Shown here one piece after another: positions 21,336-31,496 of a stretch of DNA of 64,000 nucleotides. Source of the DNA: Ceratothoa steindachneri (lineage: Eukaryota; Arthropoda; Malacostraca; Isopoda; Cymothoidae); the NCBI GenBank assembly GCA_963969495.1, contig OZ018324.1, positions 155,852,172-155,916,171 of the forward strand, read 5' to 3'. Position numbers and translations under genes: made by a program. Position 1 is the stretch's first letter, and each line of letters opens with the position of its first letter. The notes beneath the pieces are model-generated. The model saw only the letters and a program-made list of their open reading frames with translations. It did not search any database and was not told where the DNA came from.

Positions 21336-22205
21336 TTGTCACCACGCCTCTGCACCCAAAGCTTGTACAACGCCGGGAGTATTGCGTTGACCTTTTTGGA
21401 GCACACTTCGTGTCACGCTGGAACCGTGCAAGTGTATACGGATGGCTCCAAATCCCAAGAGGGGGTCGGCTTCCACGCCGTATTCCCTCTGTTTGAAGTC
21501 AGGGGGGCTCTGCCAGGCGCTGCGTCTGTCTGCACGACCGAGCTGGCTGCTACACACCGATCGGTATTCGAGATAACGGGACGTGATTGGTTCGGAGACC
21601 GGATTGTGATTTATAGCGACTCGCAAAGCGCCTTTAGTGCTCTCGGGGCATTGGAACTTTTGCATCCCTTAGTTTTGGCGAGCCTGGCGGATGTCGAGAA
21701 TATCTTCTGCTGGGTTCCTGGACATGTAGGAATTGCGGGGAATGAAGACGCCAAAGTGTCCGCGAGGATGGGCTACCAGACCAGCCTTTCGCTCTTCCTC
21801 ACACCGATTACATGACGGGAATACGGGCACCTCTCCGTGCTGTTTGGCCAAGAAGATGGAAGACAGTCGAGGGGAACTTAAAGTTGCGTGTCATTGCGCC
21901 GCGACTGTTTCCTTGGACCTTTTCCCCCAATGCCGCTACGACTTCAGGTTGCTTTCTGTCGTCTCCGAATTGGACATACTCGTGGGACGCACCGCCATTT
22001 CATGGATTGCTCGTCAGCGCCCTACTGCGAAGACTGTGTTGTCCCCCAGACTGTTCGGCACATTCTTGTTGAATGTCCCACCCAGTCTGGGCGATCTTCT
22101 CGCATGTTACCTGTGCCAGTACCGGGATGGGCGTGGTCGCTACCGCCTGTCCCTTGTACTCGGGACGTGTTCGTGCACATTGACTGGTGGACTTGTTGAC
22201 TTTTG
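21336..22205 (+). pseudogene. LINE alpha copy E ORF2: RNase H and C-terminal finger
   Basis: Frame 21336-21815 holds VQVYTDGSKSQEG (first Asp), CTTELAATHRS (Glu), IVIYSDSQSAFSAL (second Asp) and FCWVPGHVGIAGNEDAK, so the RNase H triad is present. It then shifts frame near 21810. 21888-22199 gives VAFCRLRIGHTRGTHRHFM and YCEDCVVPQTVRHILVECP, the finger typical of I-superfamily ORF2. Confidence 0.8.
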
Positions 22206-22488
22206 AGGGGAGGCCGGCCTTCTCCCTTTAACCATTTTTTTTTGTTTTGTTTGTTTTTTTTTCCCTTATAGGTCGCCCGTTCTTGCGCCGGGAGGACCTC
22301 ATCCCCGACGCAGGAGCTTGCTTCCTGCTCGTTGCCTTTTCCCTTTTTTCTTTTTTAAAAAATTTTTGGTGTTGTTTTTTTTGTGTTTTTTTTAATTTGA
22401 TTTTAAAGTAGCCTAGTACTATGCAGGTTTTTAATACGGCGACTAATGCCCAAGTAGGCAGTCGCCGGATGAGCTGTTAAAAAAAAAA

Positions 22489-22943
22489 TGATGGATCACT
22501 CGCCTGCGCCCTACTGTGAAGACTGCGTTGTCCCCCAAACTGTTCTGCACATTCTTGTTGAATGTCCCAGTCTGGGACAAGCGGGGTCGCTACCGCTTGT
22601 CCCTTGTACTCGGGACGGATTCGTGCTTACTGACTTTTTGGAGGAGGCTGGCCTCCTCCCCTTTATTTGACTGGAGGTTTTTTTGTAGGTTGCATGTTCC
22701 TGCGCCGGAGGGGAGGCGGGCTTACCCTCGACGCCGGAGCGCGCCTACTTTCTTTTTTGCTTTGTTTTCTTGTTATTTTTTTAGCCCCTCTCCTTTTTAG
22801 CGTTGTTGTTATTTACATAATGTCATTTGTTTTCTCCTTTATTTTGTCATTTGTTTCTTAATATAGCCTTGTAGTAGGCTGTGTCGTGTAAGGCGACTTA
22901 TGCCCAAGCAGGTAGTCGCCAGATGGGCTCCCTCAAAAAAAAA
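22489..22943 (+). mobile_element. LINE family alpha, copy F: short 3' end
   Basis: A 455-bp 5'-truncated copy starting in the C-terminal finger (YCEDCVVPQTVLHILVEC), with 3' UTR, the AGCCTTGTAGTAGGCT hairpin, GGCGACT/AGTCGCC hairpin and nine A residues (22935-22943). It starts directly after the A tail of copy E. Confidence 0.85.
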
Positions 22944-22962
22944 CACATCATTTTATGAAACG

Positions 22963-25907
22963 CTGCCCCCTGAGAGCCTCCCTCCTCCCCCGGTGGTGCT
23001 TATCCGACACGTTGGTCCTCATTTTAGGAAATTACTGCTCTCTCTCTCTCTCTCTCTCTCTTGAATCGGCGGGTTTAGGTCAGTGGATGAGGCTGATTTC
23101 TCCAGCAACTTCATCGCCGTAGGCCTATCACCTATTCATAGATCATCTGGTTATTTGTACGCCGCCGGCTTCCATTGTGGTCATTCAACAGTGAGATGGT
23201 CCTCAATCAGAATTTCGTCAAGCTAGGGCTAGGTTCTGGTATATTTCGAAGCATGTCCTCGGCTGTTCCTTGCGGGCATATGTCTCTTCACTTAATGTGA
23301 AGTCCTCTCTTGCAGAGGTGTGGAAGCGAGGTAAAAGGATTCGGATTGATCTTTCGCAACCACTTTCTCTGCCCAGCATGCTGATCCGCCACCATTCAAT
23401 GCATGTCATGAAAACCGCCGACTAGAGGTAACTTCCCGAGGTGGAGAACCCTTCAATGGCAGGTTTAGTTTTAGTTGTTGCATTCCGCTATCGCTTCGTT
23501 TGTGGACACTCTCTAGTCTGGACCATGTCCTGTATGCCATGCTTCGACGCAGGTAAGCGAGACATGGCCTTTGTTAAATGTTTTCAACAGGATCTGGACA
23601 GAGGGTATCCTCTCAGACACCTATTGAATGGCTAGTGTGCTCATTTTTCACAAACCCGGGAGGAATTACTCTACCCTGACTGGTTTCCGCCCAATCTCTA
23701 ACCTCCCGCATGTGCAAGTTGAATGGGAAATTGATAAATGTTAGATTAGCTTTTCCTGGACAGCGGAGGCCACGTCTTCCTCAAGTTCCACTCCGTATTG
23801 GATGTGCTGCTCCAACTGGAAAATGCCATCTGCGAGGCCTTTTGTAGACAGCACTAGGCCATTGTGTTTTTCGATATTGAGAAGTCCTATGATACCACAT
23901 GATACGTTATCATGGAGACTCTCCACACAATGGGTCAAGGCTATGCCTCCCAATCTTTATTTCCGAGTTTTTGCAAGACCCTCTCCGGTCCAAAGGAGCA
24001 GTAGAGAGTGTCCCTCAGGGAAGTGTCAGTGTCACACTCTTTGCCCTGAGCATCAATAGTATCACCTATGCTCTACCTGGTTGACCTACTTTCGATCTCT
24101 TGGTGTGGCCCAGATGCCAACTCTGGAGCTTTGACTCCAACAAGCATTCAACCGTATGTCTCACTATGCCGAAGTACACAGGTTTTGATTTCCTTGAGCA
24201 AGACAAAGGTGGTGCACTTCTGTCAATATCCATGGCTCCTCCCAAACCGAACTTGTTGCTAAATGGGGTTTGCCTGAAAGTGTTAGATTCGCGCCATTTC
24301 CTTGGTCTCTTTTCAACTGAAGCCTCACCTAAGAGGCTAATAATAATCGCAGCGTTGGGTTCTTTTTGTGCCTTCACCATGGACATTATTTGTTCTGTGA
24401 CATTCTGCACCTTGGGTGCTCATAGTGCAACTGTCACTTTCTACCCATCCTTTGTTCCTTCTAAGTTTGATTAAGGATGCAAGTTTTATGTATCTTCAGT
24501 AGTGTGTGTATTGCGGAAGGTGGACTTTTATCCACCAGACTTTATCTGTTGATACTGGGGAGATGACACTCGCTCTGCGGCATACACAGTGCATTATGCG
24601 CAGGTCTGGTGCTTTCCTCCGTCAGCAATGGCTCGCACCGCATCCGCTGTCTCCATGGTTCCTATGCCGCCATAAAACACGGGTCATACCCTAATCCCTA
24701 TGGGTTTAGGGCTGGGAAACCCTTTGGAGAGCTTTGTGTAGCTTTCGATCCAGTGGCACCTCTAGTTCTGCCCAGGACGCCAACCTGGAGTTTACTACCT
24801 TTGAATATTTGTTGCCACGCCTTTACTCCCAAAGCTTCCACAGCGCCGGGCATATTGTGTTCGACCTTTTTGGAGCACTCTTCTTGGTACGCTGGTTCTG
24901 TGCCAGTGTACATGATGGCTCCAATTACCAGGAAGGGGTTGGCTTTCTCGCCGTATCCCTCTGTTTAAAGTCAGCGGGGCTCTACCAGACGCTGTCTGTC
25001 TTCACTTCCGAACTGGTTGCAATACACAACTCAGTATGGGAGATAACTCATCATGACATGTTTGTAGATCGGATTGTGATCTTTAGCGACTCACAAAGCG
25101 CCTTGAGTGCTCTTGGGCATTGGAATCTTTACGCAACCTGGTTCGCAGTATACATAAGCTGGACAGATGTGAAAATTATCTTCTGCTGGATTCCTGGACA
25201 TGTAGCAATTGTGGGTAATGAGGGCGCCAAAGAGTCTGAGGACTGGATGATCAGGCTAGCGTTTTGCTCTTCCTTACACCAACTATAATGGCAGGAATCA
25301 GGGAAGCCCTCCCGGTTGCTTGGCAAAGAAGATATGAGATGGCTGAGGGTGAACTTAAAGTTGTGTGCCATTGCCCCAAATGCCGCGCTGTTTTCTCTCA
25401 TCTTTGAATTGAGCACTGGCGGGATCCGCCGCCATTTAATGGAGCATTTCCCTGCACCTTATCCGACTCTGAGTTGCTGCCAGGACTGTTCGGCACATTC
25501 TTGTTGAATGTCCCAGTCTGGGTGATCTCCGCGCATCTTAGCTATCCTGTTACCGGCATGAGCTGGGTCGCTACCGCTTCTACTCGGTACAGTTTGTGTA
25601 CACAGACTTGATGACTATCTGACCTTTTGGGGGTGGCTGGTCTCTTCCATTTTATTTCACTTTCTTTGGTGTTGGTCGCATGTTGCTGTACCGGGGAGAG
25701 GCCCGCCTCCCGTCATCCGTCATGCCTGAACGTGCTTCCTTCTTCTTGCCTTTGCTTTGTTTCTTGTTTTTGTGTTGCTTGTCTTGGGTTTCTTTTTTTG
25801 GTTCAGTTTTTCTGACTTATTTTTTTAATGTAGTCTATGATTAGGCTTGTAATTAATTACCACTTATGTCCTTGTAGGCGTTCACCAGATGAGTGCTAAA
25901 AAAAAAA
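22963..25907 (+). mobile_element. LINE family alpha, copy G: RT to poly(A), degenerate
   Basis: Starts in the endonuclease/RT linker (compare 39480) and continues through RT (23430-24480), RNase H (24780-25290: FTSELVAIHNS, IVIFSDSQSALSAL, FCWIPGHVAIVGNEGAKE) and 3' UTR to an A tail at 25898-25907. A (CT)n run lies at 23039-23062. The catalytic YxDD box near 24080 is not recognisable, and frameshifts are frequent. It is separated from copy F by only 19 bp. Confidence 0.85.
23039..23062. repeat. (CT)n microsatellite inside LINE copy G
   Basis: An uninterrupted CT run of about 24 bp replaces the corresponding coding stretch of other alpha copies (near 39555). Confidence 0.85.
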
Positions 25908-26225
25908 TCTTTACACCTGCCAGGAGACCATCAGACTACCTCCCACACATCTTAATCCACAGCTAACTTCCCAAACTTAACCATAATCTCACATTTCTGT
26001 GTATCACACTAAACCCATGTATGATCTTGGCTCAAGACAAAGCCTCCCCACAAAAGCATGCCCAAACTTACCCCTGCAAATGCCAAATTTGGATAAAAAA
26101 AATATTGACAATCCTCTGCAGACAGTTCATCTGCGCCACACTGAACTATGCATCCCCTCCCTGGACACCAACCGTAGCTAACCGGCACTTACACAAGATA
26201 CAAACTGCAAATATTGCCCTTTTTG
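25908..26225 (+). pseudogene. Jockey-like LINE, RT thumb fragment
   Basis: A frame at 26021-26272 reads KKILTILCRQFICATLNYASPPWTP followed by NRHLHKIQTANIAL. It matches the block following the RT palm of Jockey-clade elements (L-x-x-L-Y-x-x-L-I-R-P-x-L-x-Y-A-x-P-x-W ... L-Q-x-x-Q-N-x-A-L-R). Only about 100 residues remain, between alpha copies G and H. Confidence 0.6.
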
Positions 26226-26567
26226 ACCCCCCACTACTGCAATGGCTTCAGGTCGCTTTCTGTCATTTTTAAATTGGGAATACTAGCTTGACGCACTGCC
26301 ATTTAATGGAGTGCTTGTCCGCACCTTATTGCGATGAATGCGTTGTCTCCCAGTCGCTTGGGCACATTCTTGTTGAATGTCCAAATCTGGGTGATCTTCG
26401 CACACGTTATCTGTTCCCACATTGGAATGAGCGAGGTCGCTAACGCTTGTCCCTTGTACTCGGGATGGGTTCTTGCACACAGACCGACTTTTTGGAGGGG
26501 AGTTGGCCTCCATTTAATTTGAGTCTCTTTGTTGTGGGCCGCAGATGGGTTCTTTAAAATGAAAAAA

Positions 26568-26571
<4 letters not shown>
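26226..26571 (+). mobile_element. LINE family alpha, copy H: finger region with deleted 3' UTR
   Basis: Begins at the VAFCHF/finger region and includes CDECVVSQSLGHILVEC. It jumps from the start of the 3' UTR to the last bases (GCAGATGGGTTCTTTAAAATG), so both hairpins are lost. Its A-rich end merges into an (AT)n tract. Confidence 0.7.

Positions 26572-26661
<90 letters not shown>
26572..26661. repeat. (AT)n microsatellite, 90 bp, at a LINE tail
   Basis: Uninterrupted AT run directly following the A-rich 3' end of alpha copy H. Confidence 0.95.
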
Positions 26662-26663
<2 letters not shown>

Positions 26664-26981
26664 CCATGTTGCACAAAACCACCCCAATACCATGCTAAAA
26701 CAAAAATCCTCCCAATCAAGCTCCATCTACACACGACAGGCACTAAATTCTTCAGTAAATTGCTATGTCCTTCACATCCCACACACACCATTTCTACTCC
26801 TATCCCAGAGAACTTGTGGGGAGGACGAAAAGTAAGTTTATGATCTTTTCTGGGTACTGTTTCTCTTCCCTTTTTTTGCTGTATGACAACATAAAAAAAA
26901 TGACACTCTTAAGTTCTGAGGCCTATGTTTCTTGAAAAAAAGGGAGCATTAGGTATTAAAGGAAACAGGTTTTTGTATTCC
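26662..26981. other. unassigned intronic DNA
   Basis: C/A-rich then A/T-rich stretch between the microsatellite and copy I. No supported feature. Confidence 0.4.
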
Positions 26982-27226
26982 AAAGTGGATGGTGGGGGGG
27001 AGGCTGGCATAACCCTGACGCTGAAGCGCGTTTCCTGCTTGTTACTTTTTTGCTTATCTTGTTTTTTTAGCCTTTGTTCCTGTATTTATCTTTATTTGTT
27101 ATTTACTTATTTTTTAACTTAGCCTAGTATTAGGCTGTAGCATAATTACGGTGACTTTTGCTCTAGTAAGCAGTTGCCAGATGGGCTCGTTAAATTTAAA
27201 AAAAAAAAATCAAAAAGTGGATGGTG
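26982..27226 (+). mobile_element. LINE family alpha, copy I with 13-bp target-site duplication
   Basis: A 219-bp 3' UTR-only copy (26995-27213) with AGCCTAGTATTAGGCT and the GGTGACT/AGTTGCC stem, which pairs through G-U, and an A-rich tail. It is flanked by perfect 13-bp direct repeats AAAGTGGATGGTG at 26982-26994 and 27214-27226. This documents target-primed insertion and fixes the true 3' end of the family. It ends 41 bp upstream of the exon 5 acceptor. Confidence 0.9.
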
Positions 27227-27267
27227 ACCATTTCAAATTTACCCAGAATTTTGTAAACTATTTGCAG

Positions 27268-27368
27268 AAAGTTCACTCAACAGTGTGCAAAACGTTACAT
27301 TATGGATATAAATTGCTCTGATCCCTTTGTAAAGGATGGTATTGAATGGACTCGCATAAAAATTAAAG
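27268..27368 (+). CDS. PUS1: PUS1 coding exon 5
   Basis: Encodes residues 220-254: KFTQQCAKRYIMDINCSDPFVKDGIEW, then TRIKIK and the first base of Gly254. It matches the R-Y-I/L block and the following strand of PUS1/TruA. Acceptor TTTGCAG at 27261-27267 lies close to alpha copy I. Donor AAAG|GTTAGT at 27368/27369. Confidence 0.93.
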
Positions 27369-28246
27369 GTTAGTTAATATTTTTGTTCTTACCATTATTC
27401 TTACCATTGTTCTTACAATTATTTAAAGGTAAAGGCAAGGAAGACTGGTTGACTTCCTCAAGACTTTAAGAAATGCTTGTAATGATTAGCTAATTTCCAA
27501 CCATGATTGATTTATCTGTTATTATGGATGCTCATTCAAGGAGGTAAAAACGCATGAGTGTTTGGTATGATTTAAAGAGGGGGAAAAAAAGTAGGTTTGT
27601 AAAACAAAAAAATAAAAGTTGTGATGAGAAAACACAAGTTCATGATAATAATAACAACTATAAAGTTCTGTATCGGTTCATTTGAGTCTATGTACTCTTT
27701 GCTTTTCGTTTTTTTTCTCATCCTTTTATTAACATTTTCACTAGGGTTTTCAAGCTCTCCCTTTTATTTACCATTTTCTCGCTCCCAACGGCATGATGTC
27801 ACCTGACATCTAGAGGTTTGTGATCCCTCCTGGCCACCTAAACCTGCAGGAGTTTTGCAACTATATCTACCACACACTTTCACTATCTCTATCTTCACCA
27901 ATTTATTTACAGATCTCCTTACAAACTTTATGTGAGGCCTCATTGCTATTGTGCTTGAAATTTGAGGGGGTGGGGAGGGATTTCATTGTCACTATTTTTA
28001 GCCATCGAACCTGATGCCTCTAGTAGTCATCCTCAAGCTTTTGGTCTCTGAGGATTTTGCGTTATTACAATTTTTTTCTATTGTGGTCGCAAGAACAAGA
28101 ACTCTACATTATATGACTTCCCAAGCCAGCATCACAGTACCCAGGCTTAGCGTTTAATGACTAGGAAGATGGTATGGGTATTCTACCTGCCCCTCATATA
28201 GTGCTTTTTTAGGTTCATGATTGATGATGCTTTCTCCTCTTTCCAG
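27369..28246 (+). other. PUS1 intron 5 (878 bp, GT-AG)
   Basis: Begins GTTAGT and ends TTTCCAG after a pyrimidine-rich tract. No repeats recognised. Confidence 0.9.
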
Positions 28247-28452
28247 GCCAGAGCTTCATGCTTCATCAAATTCGCAAAATGGTTGGTTTGGCCATTTGCC
28301 TTTGCAAAGGATATGTCTCAAAAGATGTTTTCAATCAGGTGTGGTGCGCTGATCGAGTGGACATTCCCATAGCCCCAGGTCTCGGCCTTGTCCTAGAGGA
28401 GCCTCATTATACTTACTACAACCGAAAGCACTGTAGCGATGGGTCGCATGAG
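28247..28452 (+). CDS. PUS1: PUS1 coding exon 6
   Basis: Encodes residues 254-322. Opens with GQSFMLHQIRKMVGL, the most diagnostic PUS1/TruA block (G-x-S-F-x-x-x-Q-I-R-K-M-x-G), then KGYVSKDVF and DVPIAPGLGLVLEEPHYTYYN-type sequence lining the active site. The frame stays open to 28569, but family similarity stops at SDGSHE (28452). The next bases are GCAAGT, a consensus GC donor. Joining there to 28916 restores the expected HEALLWDAEEDKI continuation. Confidence 0.93.
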
Positions 28453-28915
28453 GCAAGTGCGAAATTGGGGAGCTGGTACATGTTCATTGACAAATGTCAT
28501 GGCAGAAATTTCATTGTATTTAAGAAAGAATTCCTTAAAATTAATGCACGCGTGTTTTTAAAACAATAAGAAAAAAAATTCTACAAAACCTGGTGTGGTT
28601 GTCCTCTAGTGGTTTTCATGTTGGACCTTTTATGTATGGACACTATACCAATTTGTTCCTGGATGCTTGAAATACTTCCTCCCATAATACTAGTCCCTTT
28701 CAAGGTATGGTGTCATCGTCCTCCCTTTTATTTTTTACTCTTTCTATTTTTATTCATTTTCTTATCTCAATCCTACCTAACCCTTTTCCACACTAAGTTG
28801 ATATGACCTTGTTGCCCAGATTCCATTCGCTACATTGCCGCCAGTTGAAAATGGCGACGAAATATGTTCCAATAGATGTGAGGTGCTTTATTCTTATAGT
28901 TTATTTTACCTTTAG
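28453..28915 (+). other. PUS1 intron 6, GC-AG type (463 bp)
   Basis: Donor GAG|GCAAGT, acceptor TTACCTTTAG. No GT donor nearby restores both the frame and the family alignment. GC-AG introns are a small minority class spliced by the major spliceosome and usually show strong AG|GCAAGT donors, as here. If unspliced, the reading frame adds 38 unrelated residues and ends at 28569. Confidence 0.88.
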
Positions 28916-29080
28916 GCTCTGCTCTGGGATGCTGAGGAAGACAAAATCCAAGCGTTTCGGGAGAAGTACATTGACAGCGTGATAATTACCACCGAAAAGG
29001 AAGAAAAGTCTATGGTGAAATGGCTGGAAACTCTGGAACTCCATTCTTTTAACCGACCAACTAAGGAACCACAAAGCAAG
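28916..29080 (+). CDS. PUS1: PUS1 coding exon 7
   Basis: Encodes residues 323-377 in phase 0 on both sides. ALLWDAEEDKIQAFREKYI, then EKEEKSMVKWLETLELHSF, correspond to the C-terminal helical region of eukaryotic PUS1 (the W-x-x-L-x-x-H-x-F ending). Donor AAG|GTACTT at 29080/29081. Confidence 0.94.
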
Positions 29081-29295
29081 GTACTTCAACATGTGGGGTT
29101 GGCGCAGTTCAATGCCAATAATAATACCCAACCGCTTCCACCCCTCTCAGAAAGCCCCAAGCATGCCTCTCAAACCCCACTATGTATTTCTATCATACAT
29201 ACTTTCATCTACTTGCTCCTCAGTTATATATTTTCTTCAAGTCTATTTCTATCCATTTTTCTTACATGCACATAACACCTCAGAACGCACTGTCC

Positions 29296-29430
29296 CAGCC
29301 TCATTCACACCATAAACAGAACACACTATCTCAGCCTCATTCACACCATAAACAGAACATACTATCTCTGCCTCATTCACACCATACACAACTTACTGTC
29401 TCGGTCTCATTCACACCATACACATCTCTT
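29296..29430. repeat. 36-bp tandem repeat, about 3.8 units
   Basis: Units start at 29296, 29332, 29368 and 29402 (spacing 36, 36, 34). Each carries the core CTCATTCACACCATA followed by a variable CAGAACACACTATCT-like part. Confidence 0.85.
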
Positions 29431-29499
29431 ACCCAGTCATTCTTCACGCTCTTTACTCCCCACACACCAAGCATCCCTCAAATGTCTATTTTCCCTTTA

Positions 29500-29752
29500 T
29501 TACTCACTAAACCTTTCCTTCTCCTTCCATACCATAGTCTCACTGCCATACCCCAGCGTTTGCACCAGCATATTCTCTAAAGTGTCCTGGTACATACCAC
29601 ACTCGAGCCCTCATCATTCACTAACGCTCTAATCGCCCCAGAGACTTTCCTACCACTTAAAACTTTGTGGTTGCAACCTGCTTCATCTGCATCCATATCA
29701 TTCACGATACTACCTAGATACTTAAAACTTCCCTCTTGTTCGACTTTAATAC
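29500..29752 (-). pseudogene. RTE-like LINE, RT C-terminal fragment
   Basis: The minus strand encodes KVEQEGSFKYLGSIVNDM, CNHKVLSGRKVSGAIRAL and, after a frame change, NMLVQTLGYGSETMVWK. These match the F-K-Y-L-G and Y-G-x-E-T-W blocks that follow the RT palm in RTE-type elements. The rest of the element is absent on this side. The C-terminal segment of a similar family occurs at 32730-32870 and an RT core at 50936-51259. Confidence 0.6.
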
Positions 29753-31073
29753 AGGGTGACCCCATCAAAACGGGCACCAACTTACGATAGGCCTCATTTC
29801 TTAATTTTCTGCAAAGATTGAATGAAACTTTGGTGATAATTAGTTTATTGTGTTTAAAAACATCATATCAAAACATGAGAGTCTTTGGACTTTTCTTCTT
29901 TATTCTAGAGCACCTGTTCGAGATGACCTCCATTTAGCTCTGTGCATTTCTTGAGGCACAAAGTTGTCCATGATGTCCTTACAAACTGACCGACTAATAG
30001 CTCTGATCTCCCTGATGGCTTCCTTGAGTTCCGTGATGGTCCTGGGTCTTCCTGCGTACACTCTGTCTTTAAGGTAGCCCCAGAGAAAGAAATCTGGGGG
30101 GCTAAGGTCTGGGCTGTGAGGTGCCCACTCAAAATCAGTCTTTTAGACTGATCACACGGCCACCAAAGTTATCTTTCAGCCAATCTCGGGACAGGTTTGA
30201 GGTGTTTGAGCTTGCTCCATCTTGCTGGAACCAAAACTCCCCCATAAGCGACGGGAACAGGGTCTGCAGCTCCCTCTTGAAGGTTTTTAGGACCTCAACA
30301 TACCGCTCCTTGGTGACGTGTCACTGTCGCGCCAGATTCCTCGAAGAAAAATGGTCCGATGATGCCTCTGGCTGAGATTGCAGTCCATACCGTGCACTTA
30401 GGGGAGTGTAGGGGCTGGGTGGCTACCTCATTTGATCCGGAGGTCCCCCAGAAGACATTTGTCTTCGAGTTTACCTTTCCTTCAAGATGGAAGTGAGCTT
30501 CATCTGAGGTCCAAAGGACTGCCATAGCCTTTTTCTGCTCCTTGTCTGAGGCTTTTTCGGGTCTGCTTCGTCTGTATTCTGTATGGGTAGGCCTTTACAT
30601 CCATTACTATTACTCTCCTGCAAGTCTCACGGGATATACCGAGGGACTGACTTCGCTTGCGCACAGAGCGTTTACAACTGCTGAACTGACTCTCATCACG
30701 CCCTCGACCAGCTCAGCTGTACGCTTCCTGGGGCGTCCTGAATCGATTGGACGGTTGTCACTGGCTGCATTGAGGTTTTCCACTGTCCCATAGTTCTCGA
30801 AGTGGTCCACCCAGTCCTGAATTCTGCTCTTGGAGGGGGCTTTTTCACATTTGAACTGATGCATGAAAGTGTCCCTACACTTTCTTGAATGAGCCTGTCT
30901 TGCGATAATGTTTGACGCAGTATATTTTTTGCTGGAGCTCCCATTGAGTTCTAGTTGTGTTCACAGGCGTTGCTTCTGTCATGTCCTGCAAAGTAAGGGT
31001 GATTAGTGAATGAATGAAGGATATACGAGTATCACAAAAACTGTGTGCAGGCCCGTTTTGTGGTGGTCACCCT
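29753..31073 (-). mobile_element. IS630/Tc1/mariner-like DNA transposon with terminal inverted repeats
   Basis: Ends are 23-bp imperfect inverted repeats (29753-29775 and 31051-31073) sharing AGGGTGACC and AAAACGGGC. The minus strand carries the transposase: an N-terminal helix-turn-helix (CEKAPSKSRIQDWVDHFENYGTVENLN), then TSDEAHFHLEG (first Asp block), WTAISARGIIGPFFFEE, WFQQDGASS (second Asp block) and PDLSPPDFFLWGYLKDR (third Asp block), ending with a stop near 29905. At about 1.32 kb the element is nearly full length. Frameshifts near 30130, 30320 and 30600 inactivate it. Confidence 0.8.
29905..30950 (-). pseudogene. DDE transposase of the intron-7 transposon
   Basis: Broken minus-strand frames cover the DNA-binding and DDE catalytic domains described for the parent element. 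All three catalytic aspartate blocks are readable. Allowing for one frameshift, about 41 residues separate the second and third Asp, longer than the 34 of classic mariner. The protein would cut and paste the element at TA sites. Stops at the frame breaks make this copy inactive. Confidence 0.7.
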
Positions 31074-31149
31074 CACTGCACCCTATCTTGGAGCCCAAAA
31101 GGGGCAAGAGAAAAAGAGTTGTAGATTGGTCAGTCATATCCAAGTGGAT

Positions 31150-31245
31150 ATGACATGACCACCCTCACTTGGATGCGATCCTGGAGTGCGACCACCACAC
31201 TTGGATGAAATCCTAGTGGGACTACTCCACTTGGATGTATCCTGC
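31150..31245. repeat. degenerate ~31-bp tandem repeat, three units
   Basis: The motif GACCACC..CACTTGGATG..ATCCT recurs three times with small changes (near 31158, 31190 and 31220). Confidence 0.6.
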
Positions 31246-31392
31246 GTGAGGTTAAGTTGCAATGTAACTTCTACTTCCTAACTGTTGCATGGACCGCTAT
31301 TACAAGTGGTTGCTAGAAAGTTTTTAGAGCATGCAACAACCTCCCTACTCAAACCTGGTCCCTCAGGACAGACTCATAGGACGCGCGGCCCC

Positions 31393-31496
31393 ACTTACTT
31401 GTGGTAACGTTACGGGGGCCTGCATCATAGCATGTAGGGTCAAAAGGCAACCCTCACTTAATTGTGGTAACGTTCGCGGCGGCCTGCATCACAGGC
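31393..31496. repeat. two-copy ~62-bp direct repeat
   Basis: ACTTACTTGTGGTAACGTTA..GGCCTGCATCA and ACTTAATTGTGGTAACGTTC..GGCCTGCATCA lie about 62 bp apart, just before alpha copy J. Confidence 0.65.

Larger units (their letters stand above)
17208..22488 (+). mobile_element. LINE family alpha, copy E: 5' UTR to poly(A), internally deleted
   Basis: The second longest copy. 17208-17640 is 5' UTR beginning inside a monomer. 17700-19060 is ORF1 (gag-like, with zinc knuckles). 19140-22205 is ORF2 (endonuclease, RT, RNase H, finger). 22206-22488 is 3' UTR, hairpins and A tail. Compared with the copy at 36-47.6 kb it lacks the N-terminal part of ORF1 and about 500-600 bp of RT between the domain-0 region and the palm (junction near 20470). 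It is therefore inactive. Confidence 0.85.
14848..27267 (+). other. PUS1 intron 4 (12.4 kb, GT-AG, repeat-packed)
   Basis: Begins GTAAGT, ends TTTGCAG. Contents in order: unassigned DNA (14850-16370), an alpha-related ORF1 fragment, an (AT)n tract, alpha copies E, F and G head-to-tail, a Jockey-like RT scrap, alpha copy H with an (AT)n tail, and alpha copy I with intact target-site duplications. All alpha copies are in the sense direction of the gene. Confidence 0.92.

Noticed and set aside
28453..28569. PUS1 ending at 28569 by reading through the exon 6 donor
   Set aside because: Family similarity stops exactly at the GCAAGT donor and resumes at 28916; the 38 read-through residues match nothing in the family.
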